From: JBBQWT01 sp038210375
GTDB lineage: Bacteria > Acidobacteriota > Terriglobia > Terriglobales > Acidobacteriaceae
Assembly: GCA_038210375.1 (NCBI GenBank)
Contig: JBBQWT010000007.1
Location: 1-64,000 of the forward strand
DNA: 64,000 nucleotides
Direction: 5' to 3'
Shown: piece by piece, positions 57,722 to 64,000 of the stretch
Numbering within the stretch: position 1 is the first letter of the stretch
How the letters are laid out: each line of letters starts with the position of its first letter
Notes under the pieces: model-generated
Database searches by the model: none
Seen by the model: the letters and a program-made list of their open reading frames with translations, nothing else
What the model was told of the DNA's origin: nothing
Position numbers and translations under genes: made by a program

Positions 57722-57782
57722 AATCGAACCTGCAACCCCCGGCTTAGAAGGCCGGTGCTCTATCCGATTGAGCTACGCGCCC
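57722..57782 (-). pseudogene. 3'-truncated tRNA-Arg(UCU)
   Basis: The 5' part is intact: acceptor strand GGGCGCG, D-arm GCTC/GAGC, anticodon stem CCGGC/GCCGG around CTTCTAA (anticodon TCT), variable loop and the first half of the T-arm GCAGG-TTCGATT. After this the expected T-stem and acceptor (CCTGC then CGCGCCC) are absent; the next bases are GGGTTAGTGCGG and then the end of the acyl-CoA dehydrogenase gene. It cannot form a normal T stem or acceptor stem, so it is very likely not functional. Confidence 0.8.
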
Positions 57783-57925
57783 GTTGATCTAGTTATTCTA
57801 ACTTGCGCATGTCTCAAAATCTTTCCTGCTAGTCCTGTTAGGTGGAATCTCTACTCGCTCTTCAACAACTCAGTTTCTTTTCGGTCGGCGATTGAGGTCT
57901 TTGTCACTTATGACTTTTTCTAGCT

Positions 57926-58921
57926 TTAGGGACATGCCATTTCCAGCAGAAACGCTATTGCGGTTTGCTCGGCCCAACGGCCGTCGTAGCCTTTGGGATC
58001 TGCCAAGAAGGCGCAGTGGCCACCATGTTTGGTTTCCATATATCGAATCGCCTGGTTGGATGTTAGTTTTTGGCGGGTTTCGATTGACATTCTTATAAAT
58101 GGATCGTCCGTTGAGTGGATGATCAAGGTGGGAATGTTTATATTTTGCAGAACTCTTGAGGAACTTGAGCGTTCGTAGTAGTCGTCCGCACTGTGGAACC
58201 CGCTGTAGCGAGCGGTTACCTGGTGATCGAAATCTCTCAAGGTTCGCATCCTGGACATATCCAAGAGCTGGAAATTTTCTGGGAACATCTTTACTTTTCG
58301 CTTGAAACGTTGCTTTAATCCCAGGAGGAAGTTGGCTTCGTAGAGTCGGTTCTGGCGTTCGTGAAGGGCGTCTGCGGAGATTGCCAGGTCGGTTGCAGGC
58401 GAGACTGCTACTACTGCACACAACTCCCTTGGAGCCTCTATTCCCAGTTCCCCTGCCAGCTTCAAGACCAAATTGCCGCCCATGGAATACCCCAATAGTG
58501 CGATTCTCTCCAGATGATCTACTTCAACCAGATCCTGAACCACTGAGTACACATCTCCAGACAAGCCGGAATGGTAAAGGGAATTCGCATACTGGTCGGT
58601 GCCGCCGCAGTTCCGCATGTTCATGCGCACCACGTTCATCCCGGCGGCCCAGGCTTTATTTCCATTTCCAATTACGTATTGGGAGGAACTTGAACCCTCC
58701 AGGCCATGGACGATTACAATAGTAATTTTTTTCGACGGTTCAGGCTGCCAATGACAGTGACACACAATTTGAACGGCATCGTCGACCCGTACAAACCGCT
58801 CCTGGGATGGAGGCAGGTGGTTGCCGCGTGGCAGAAAGTTTCCCGCAAGGGTTTGCAGGTGAGGATTGCTCAACCCTTTGCGCGGCACAAAGGGCGTAAA
58901 TGATAAGAAAGGTTTGTCCAT
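57926..58921 (-). CDS. YheT-like alpha/beta hydrolase
   Basis: 331 residues. The YheT/Abhydrolase_4 pattern is clear: FLPRGNHLP region, oxyanion HGLEGSSSSQY, nucleophile elbow GYSMGGNLVLKL (Ser), acidic HSTDDPFI (Asp) and GGHCAFL (His). Substrate unknown; the group is broadly conserved in bacteria. Codon use is noticeably AT-richer than the rest of the window. Divergent from the CHAD gene. Confidence 0.9.
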   Translation of the reverse strand: MDKPFLSFTPFVPRKGLSNPHLQTLAGNFLPRGNHLPPSQERFVRVDDAVQIVCHCHWQPEPSKKITIVIVHGLEGSSSSQYVIGNGNKAWAAGMNVVRMNMRNCGGTDQYANSLYHSGLSGDVYSVVQDLVEVDHLERIALLGYSMGGNLVLKLAGELGIEAPRELCAVVAVSPATDLAISADALHERQNRLYEANFLLGLKQRFKRKVKMFPENFQLLDMSRMRTLRDFDHQVTARYSGFHSADDYYERSSSSRVLQNINIPTLIIHSTDDPFIRMSIETRQKLTSNQAIRYMETKHGGHCAFLADPKGYDGRWAEQTAIAFLLEMACP

Positions 58922-59086
58922 ATGACCTGGCGCCAGCTTTAATCTTAGATTATGGGAGAAAATATGATTAAGATCGAGCCTTTCATCGTGTTTGGAGCCT
59001 CCATCAGGTTCTGATATCGTTTAAGGGGTATTTCCGCTTTCTCCCAACCGAGCCTCTTTATTCTCGCTATTTAGACCAAGAAATCC

Positions 59087-59971
59087 ATGTCGATTGATCA
59101 AGCCCGCAATCAAGTTCTTTTTACCAAGGTCAGCCGGCTGCTTGGCGCGGCCAGCAAATCGGCTGAGGAAGAGACTGTCCACCAGCTGCGATCAAGTATC
59201 CGACGGTTGGAAGCGTTGTTCCAGGTCCTACTGGGCAAATCTGAACGAAACTCAAAGTTCGGCAAGAAACTAAGAAAGATCCGCAAACGAGCGGGGCGGG
59301 TGCGTGACTACGACGTTCAGCTCAATGCTTTGAAAACAGTAGATATTGGGGCCAAGGGTAAGCACAAGACACGGATTGCCAGTGCGCTGCTGAAGAAACG
59401 CCACCGCCGGGCGGAACAACTGGTTGAATCGCTGAGCGCAGAAGACTTGCCCGCCTTGCGACTGCAACTGCGGCAAAAGGCCGCACTGGTCAGAGCGGCG
59501 ACAACCGCGGCAGAACGTAGCGGCACGCCCGCGGCGCGGCCGGTGGCCCTGGCTTTGCGCATGTTCGAAAAACTCATTAAGACGAGACCGCAGTTGACCG
59601 AAGAAAATCTGCATGAGTTTCGAACGGAGTGCAAACATCTTCGGTATATTGCCGAAATCGAGGCAAGTGACCCCACAGGGAAAGAATTGGCGGACATTCT
59701 TGAGCCACTACAGGATGCTATCGGAGAGTGGCACGATTGGACCCTGCTACTAGAGGCTTCAGAAGAGGTCCTTTCCACTCATACCAACTCACCGCTGCAA
59801 TCCGCCATTCGGAACCTGACGGTATCGCGGCTGAATACTGCTTTCGGAGCTGCGCGGGAAGCCAAGGCGAAGATGATTCATCTGGCCGGGCTGCGAGCGG
59901 CACAAGACGAGAGCCCTCCGCGGGCTGCACCTCGCCGCGTCCGCAGGCCGAACGTCAAAAATAAGCGCTAG
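59087..59971 (+). CDS. CHAD-domain protein
   Basis: 294 residues. The CHAD fold is indicated by paired helices with conserved basic/His positions: VHQLRSSIRRLEALFQVL, KKLRKIRKRAGRVRDYDVQL and LHEFRTECKHLRYIAEI. CHAD proteins bind inorganic polyphosphate. It is convergent with sixA and near ppk1, a context that fits polyphosphate handling. The C-terminal ~35 residues are basic (RAAPRRVRRPNVKNKR). Confidence 0.9.
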   Translation: MSIDQARNQVLFTKVSRLLGAASKSAEEETVHQLRSSIRRLEALFQVLLGKSERNSKFGKKLRKIRKRAGRVRDYDVQLNALKTVDIGAKGKHKTRIASALLKKRHRRAEQLVESLSAEDLPALRLQLRQKAALVRAATTAAERSGTPAARPVALALRMFEKLIKTRPQLTEENLHEFRTECKHLRYIAEIEASDPTGKELADILEPLQDAIGEWHDWTLLLEASEEVLSTHTNSPLQSAIRNLTVSRLNTAFGAAREAKAKMIHLAGLRAAQDESPPRAAPRRVRRPNVKNKR

Positions 59972-60002
59972 CCAGAAGGGATAGTTTGGCATCAAAGCAG
60001 TT

Positions 60003-60029
60003 TGACCGCGCCAGCGGTCATTTTTTTTT
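60003..60029 (+). terminator. intrinsic terminator of the CHAD gene, overlapping the sixA 3' end
   Basis: A perfect 7-bp stem TGACCGC/GCGGTCA with loop GCCA (60003-60020) is followed by nine T (60021-60029). This is a textbook terminator for the rightward CHAD transcript. It overlaps the last codons of sixA on the other strand, whose final Lys-Lys-Lys is encoded by the same T run. Confidence 0.85.
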
Positions 60030-60548
60030 GTCTCCGAGGTTGGCCTTGTGGCCGGTGACTTCAAAGAGGGCGCGGACAACCTTGGGAGTCAATATCCAGC
60101 GAAGCTCACCCCTGCGGTGATTCATGTCAACCCTTGCCACCGCTCCTTTTTTCAGATTTATGGACGCCGGGGTCTCGGGTTCAGAAATCAGGCTGCCAAG
60201 GAATTCGCTGAAATTTGGTTCATGGCCCACCACCATAACCGCCTCTTCGGAACGGCGCTCCTGCAACATCTGAAGAAATGCGGAATAGGTGGCTTCCGGG
60301 CGAAGAGCGGGGGTGAGTACGATTTTCGCGTCATACCCAATTTCATTTCCCACCAGAGAAGCAGTCTGGATGGCTCGTTTCAAGGGGCTTGACATTATCG
60401 AATCGACGCGAACATTGAGCGATGCCAGGACTCTCCCGATATAGGCGCAATCCTGAATTCCCTGCTTATCCAGGGGCCGTTTTTCATCGAGTTTAGGGTT
60501 GTCGCGAGGTGTGCCTGCGCTCGCATGCCGAACAAAAAACACAATCAT
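60018..60548 (-). CDS. sixA: SixA-type phosphohistidine phosphatase
   Basis: 176 residues of the histidine-phosphatase superfamily. The RHG-like motif FVRHASAG carries His8; SSPLKRAIQTA and VVGHEPNFSEF hold the other active-site residues. SixA removes phosphate from histidine, e.g. on phosphotransfer proteins. It lies downstream of ppk1 on the same strand (216 bases) and convergent with the CHAD gene, a known grouping. The C-terminal Lys triplet comes from the overlapping terminator. Confidence 0.9.
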   Translation of the reverse strand: MIVFFVRHASAGTPRDNPKLDEKRPLDKQGIQDCAYIGRVLASLNVRVDSIMSSPLKRAIQTASLVGNEIGYDAKIVLTPALRPEATYSAFLQMLQERRSEEAVMVVGHEPNFSEFLGSLISEPETPASINLKKGAVARVDMNHRRGELRWILTPKVVRALFEVTGHKANLGDKKK

Positions 60549-60764
60549 TTCGCCATCCTGTGAGTCCCAGCTATCTTATCTAAACTTGCCTCTGTATGGA
60601 GTTTTTTTGCCTTTACCGAGTCGATCATATTGGCTCACACTCCACGAGCAAACAAACGCTCGCCGATCGCAGACGGCCCTAAGGCTAACCATACGCATCT
60701 TTTTTGTTTGCTTACTTTTTCTTATGCAACTTATGGAAATTAAATTTAGAGACCCAACAGTTTT

Positions 60765-62918
60765 TCAGGCGAGGCGTCTTAGCCTGGGAGCGGCTTTGGG
60801 ACGGGCTCGTTTGGAGGGAGCCTTGGGGATTTGGTCGCGGGTCTTCTTGCCTTCGGCGAGGGCTATCAAAAATTCCTGGGCATCAAAGCCCTTGCTGGGC
60901 GCTGTGCCGGCGCGGGTGGTTTTGGCGCGAGCGTAAGTACCATCTTTTTGCAGGATGCGCGCCTTGATATCGTCAGCCAGATAGGAAGCGAGAATTTCGT
61001 CAACGATTCGCTGGCGATGACCGGGATCTTTGATGGGGAACATTACTTCCACGCGCTCGTAAAGGTTGCGTGCCATCCAGTCGGCGCTGGACACATACAC
61101 CTCTTCATCGCCGGCGTTATGGAAGTAGAAAATGCGGCTGTGCTCAAGCAGTCGGCCGACGACGCTGCGCACCTTGATTTTGTCGCTCACACCGCGGATG
61201 CCTGGCCGGAGTGCGCACATGCCGCGCACCAGTAGATCGATCTCGACCCCGGCCTGGGATGCGCGATAAAGGGCCTGGATCATGCTCTTGTCGAGCAATC
61301 CATTCATCTTGGCTATGATGCGGGCAGGGCGGCGGTGCCGGGCGTGCTGAGCCTCGCGCTCTATTAAACTCATGCATCCGGCGGGCAGATCGACAGGCGA
61401 CACTAACAGCGGCTTGTAGTCAGGGCGGTCGGAGTTGGCGGTAATAAAGTTGAAAACATTCTGCACGGCGGAGGTAATTTCCTCGTCGGCGGTGAACAGA
61501 CTGAGATCCGTATAAAAGTTGGCGGTAACGGGGTTGTAGTTGCCGCTGCCCAGATGGGCGTAGCGGCGCACGATGCCGTCGGGATCGCGGCGGGCCAGCA
61601 ACGCCAGCTTGCAATGGGTCTTCAGCCCCACGAGACCATGAAAAACCTGGACCCCGGCGTCTTCCATGTTGCGCGCAAACTTGATATTGGAAGCTTCATC
61701 GAAACGGGCCTTCAATTCGACGACGACGGTCACTTCCCTGTTGGGAGCGGCGTCCATCAGCGCCTCGATGATGGGTGAATCTTCATTGGTGCGGTACAGC
61801 GTTTGTTTTACCGAGAGGACGTTGGGATCCTGCGCGGCCGACTCGATAAAGTTAATCACCGGCTCGTAGGAATCAAAGGGATGGTGCAGCAGGACGTCGC
61901 GCTGGCGCACCTCTTCAAAAAAATCCCGCGACTTGGTTTGCAGGTGGAAAGTTCGCGAAACAAAAGGACGATATTTCAGCTCCGGGCGCTGCACCTCGGT
62001 GTGCAACTGGAAGAGCCGGGAAAGGTTGACTGGGCCTTCGTTGCGATAGACCTGCCAGCGTTCAAGACCGAAATTCACACGAAGGCGGTCGATGATTTCC
62101 TCGTTGGCATCGGCCTCGATTTCGAGGCGAACCGCGTCCCCCTTGCGGCGATTGTGCAACTCGGCGCGGACAGATTCCATCAGGTTGCGGGAATCCTCAT
62201 CCTGCATATACAGGTTGCTATTGCGGGTAACGCGAAAGCCGGCGGCGGAAATGATCTCGTAACCACGGTAAAGACGGCTGGCCTTATCGGCCACCAACTC
62301 GTGCAGGAAGATGTAGGAGGCGCCATCCTCTGAAGGCAGCCGCACGAGACGTGGGAGCGAGCGCGGCACCGTGACCACGCCCATAAACGGCTGGGCGGCG
62401 CGGCGGCGGCGGCGCATCAGAAAGGCCAGGCAAAGAGCCTTGTTGATAACGCGGGGAAAGGGGTGGGCGGGGTCGATGGTCACCGGCGTGAGTAGCGGAT
62501 CTACTTCGCGATCGTAGAAGAGGCTGACGGCTTCGCGGGATTCCTCGTCGAGCGAATCCATGCCTATGACGCGAATATTTTCGGCGGCCAACTGGGGTTG
62601 GAGCGTCTGGTTCCAGCAACGGTACTGCTCATCAACAAACGCGTGCGATGCGAGGGCAACTTTTTCCAGTTCGGCCTCAGGCAGCAGGCCATCGGCAGCG
62701 GGCTCGGAATAACCATCCTCAATCTGCTGCAGTAAGCCAGCGACCCGAATCTCGAAAAATTCATCGAGGTTGTTGGCGGAAATGGAAAGAAACTTAACCC
62801 GTTCGAGCAGAGGGTTGCGCTCGTCCTGCGCCTCTTCGAGCACGCGGCGATCGAAGTTCAGCCAGGATTGTTCACGGTTGATGTAATAGGCCGGATTGTC
62901 GAGAGAAAGGCGAACCAT
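60765..62918 (-). CDS. ppk1: polyphosphate kinase 1
   Basis: 717 residues from ATG 62918 (MVRLSLDNPAYY). Conserved PPK1 blocks: REQSWLNFDRRVLEEA, SANNLDEFFEIRVA, VLSVKQTLYRT, GLVGLKTHCKLAL with the phospho-histidine, and VSSADWMARNLYERVEVMFPI. It makes polyphosphate from ATP reversibly. The C-terminus has a ~60-residue Lys/Arg-rich tail (KAPSKRARPKAAPRLRRLA) longer than usual, perhaps contacting polyphosphate. No clear ribosome site precedes the chosen ATG; a GTG at 62981 would add 21 unlikely residues. Confidence 0.94.
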   Translation of the reverse strand: MVRLSLDNPAYYINREQSWLNFDRRVLEEAQDERNPLLERVKFLSISANNLDEFFEIRVAGLLQQIEDGYSEPAADGLLPEAELEKVALASHAFVDEQYRCWNQTLQPQLAAENIRVIGMDSLDEESREAVSLFYDREVDPLLTPVTIDPAHPFPRVINKALCLAFLMRRRRRAAQPFMGVVTVPRSLPRLVRLPSEDGASYIFLHELVADKASRLYRGYEIISAAGFRVTRNSNLYMQDEDSRNLMESVRAELHNRRKGDAVRLEIEADANEEIIDRLRVNFGLERWQVYRNEGPVNLSRLFQLHTEVQRPELKYRPFVSRTFHLQTKSRDFFEEVRQRDVLLHHPFDSYEPVINFIESAAQDPNVLSVKQTLYRTNEDSPIIEALMDAAPNREVTVVVELKARFDEASNIKFARNMEDAGVQVFHGLVGLKTHCKLALLARRDPDGIVRRYAHLGSGNYNPVTANFYTDLSLFTADEEITSAVQNVFNFITANSDRPDYKPLLVSPVDLPAGCMSLIEREAQHARHRRPARIIAKMNGLLDKSMIQALYRASQAGVEIDLLVRGMCALRPGIRGVSDKIKVRSVVGRLLEHSRIFYFHNAGDEEVYVSSADWMARNLYERVEVMFPIKDPGHRQRIVDEILASYLADDIKARILQKDGTYARAKTTRAGTAPSKGFDAQEFLIALAEGKKTRDQIPKAPSKRARPKAAPRLRRLA

Positions 62919-63008
62919 GGGGGCACAGCCAGGGGAGCAGCTGATTAGTCTAATGCATGGGTGGGCTTTGTTAAAGCGCACCCTTGAGATGTATGGTTCG
63001 CTGCCAGT

Positions 63009-63772
63009 TCACTGAACATTGTCGTAGAGGACGACCACGTCTCCAAGGAAAGACCTGGCCTGGCGAGGCGCTTGCCATCACGGGACCAACCAAACGTTCT
63101 GATTCCCTGGGTTGTACTGCGCGTTAAATGAAAGTTGGTGAGGCGCGAGGGATTTCCGCCGGATGATCGCGCCACTTTGATTTCCAACCACCGTTTGATC
63201 GTTGCCGATCCAGTCAAACCAGGACGCTGAGCCCAGCGACGTCGCCTCGATCACTGCCCCGCTCATTTCTTCGGTAGCCGCAAAGGTTTGTCATCGGGAG
63301 ACCATGCTGGGTTTCCGAAACTCAATCCCTTGGTTGATAAAACCACTTTTTCGTCGGGGCCATCAAGGCCAGCGGTGGCAAGCACCTGCCGGTCGAGGGC
63401 GGGAATGTCTCGAATGAAACCGAACCGGCCTTTAGCGGCATTGAAACCTGGGGGAGAATCGATGTCATGGATTATTTGTGCATCAGGCCCCCCTAACCGG
63501 CGCGCGACACAAATCTGTGAAATGGACGCCGAGCTGACGGGAGCGAAAATACACGTAATCCCATCCGGCGCGAAAGTCACGTCAAGGAGGACAACGTCAC
63601 TCGCAGGAACAATCTTTGCATTGCTGTTGGTGGGCAAATGGCGCATCCACAGACCGTCGGCGCCTTTCGGATCGCGCGGTATCGTGGCCACGTATTTTCC
63701 GTCGGGTGACATGGAGGCCGACCAAAACAAGCTCAAGAGGCGCTCCATCGCGGTTATCCCTAACGCCCGCAA
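63009..63772 (-). pseudogene. frameshifted TolB/WD40-type beta-propeller fragment
   Basis: Three successive frames carry pieces of one propeller-like protein. The first reads SMSPDGKYVATIPRDPKGAD, with WMRHLPTNSNAKIVPASDV after it (63263-63772). The second reads ASWFDWIGNDQTVVGNQSG (63078-63266). The third reads FGWSRDGKRLA, which continues in another frame as LGDVVVLYDNVQ and a stop at 63009. The pattern matches the sensor half of acidobacterial Ser/Thr kinases or TolB-like proteins; the kinase part is absent. At least two frameshifts are needed, so it is decayed. Confidence 0.72.
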
Positions 63773-63896
63773 ATGACCTTAGTTCTTGATTGAAAACTGC
63801 CTGGGGAAGGCCAGAGGCAAATCATTCCACCGTTGAAAGCACAAAACCAACTGCAAGAATAAATGGTCCGAGTCGCCTATCGATAGAGCGGCGGAA

Positions 63897-63915
63897 GGCA
63901 AGCAAAGCGCTTGCC
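63897..63915. terminator. short hairpin after an off-edge gene
   Basis: GGCAAGC / GCTTGCC (7-bp stem, 5-base loop), 12 bases past the stop of the minus-strand gene at the right edge. There is no T run, so termination is uncertain. Confidence 0.35.
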
Positions 63916-63927
63916 CTCCACAGCGGT

Positions 63928-64000
63928 TACTTCCCTTCCAGTTCGTCAGCCAGTTTGCCGGCGCCGTAGAGTTTTCGCAGCGCCTCAATCATGGCGGCGG
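63928..64000 (-). CDS. C-terminal end of an unidentified protein
   Basis: The last 24 codons read AAMIEALRKLYGAGKLADEL and then EGK and stop, entering the window from the right. The sequence looks like a real helical C-terminus, but too little is present to name it. Confidence 0.45.

Noticed and set aside
63779..63988. 69-codon minus-strand frame near the right edge
   Set aside because: It overlaps the likely C-terminal codons of another frame and an inverted repeat, and shows no recognisable features.

Overview
The window looks like chromosomal DNA of a GC-rich acidobacterium (Acidobacteriota, Terriglobia-like). This is inferred from gene content and style: a DUF885 protein, a CRTAC1-type VCBS/ASPIC protein, a MerR-type HTH fused to TPRs, a large M16 peptidase, a RibBA with a degenerate second half, and many short intergenic repeats of the GTCAT-(C/T)CTNGAGCGAG and GTCATCTCGACC types. 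No phage, plasmid replication or conjugation genes and no CRISPR array were seen.

Layout. 1-8.3 kb (minus strand): the alpha subunit of a 2-oxoacid:ferredoxin oxidoreductase (running off the left edge), a DapA-like aldolase, carB, carA and signal peptidase I. 8.6-19.7 kb: a PCYCxC-motif secreted protein, a small TPR-like protein, glmU, a DUF885 hydrolase, an HD-GYP response regulator, a SIMPL-domain protein, an alpha/beta hydrolase and a double-domain M16 peptidase. 20-23 kb: an isolated PLD-SF2 helicase gene with AT-richer codon use, possibly an acquired defence gene. 23.4-29.5 kb: a small secreted protein, a secreted GH13 amylase/CGTase-like lipoprotein, CstA and PanE. A tRNA-Leu(CAA) at 29.6 kb is followed by an accessory stretch to 33 kb (Ig-like lipoprotein, AraC regulator, DJ-1/PfpI protein, COG4705 membrane protein). 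A fused membrane/spermidine-synthase-like protein comes next, then a degraded DUF4143 ATPase fragment beside an Mrr-type restriction endonuclease, a GH5-like glycosidase, an EamA transporter, and an SRPBCC/ArsR pair.

40.8-56.2 kb holds RibBA, a zinc-ribbon-like protein, a MerR regulator, a VCBS/ASPIC protein, and an exopolysaccharide group (BY-kinase/Wzz-like chain-length protein, SLBB export protein, UDP-sugar dehydrogenase, UDP-sugar 4-epimerase). It continues with ThiS, DAHP synthase, a YVTN beta-propeller lipoprotein and the MerR-TPR fusion. 56.5-64 kb holds an acyl-CoA dehydrogenase abutting a 3'-truncated tRNA-Arg(UCU), a YheT-like hydrolase, and a polyphosphate-related group (CHAD protein, SixA, Ppk1). 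It ends in a frameshifted beta-propeller pseudogene and the last codons of an unidentified gene.

No obviously new multi-gene system was found. The items most worth a second look are: the truncated tRNA-Arg at the end of the acyl-CoA dehydrogenase gene; a ThiS whose GG tail is not C-terminal; in-frame insertions in three conserved enzymes (CarB, DapA-like, UDP-sugar dehydrogenase); the degenerate GTP cyclohydrolase half of RibBA; the solitary PLD-helicase and Mrr genes; and at least three families of short dispersed repeats. All function calls rest on reading motifs by eye; no database search was possible.
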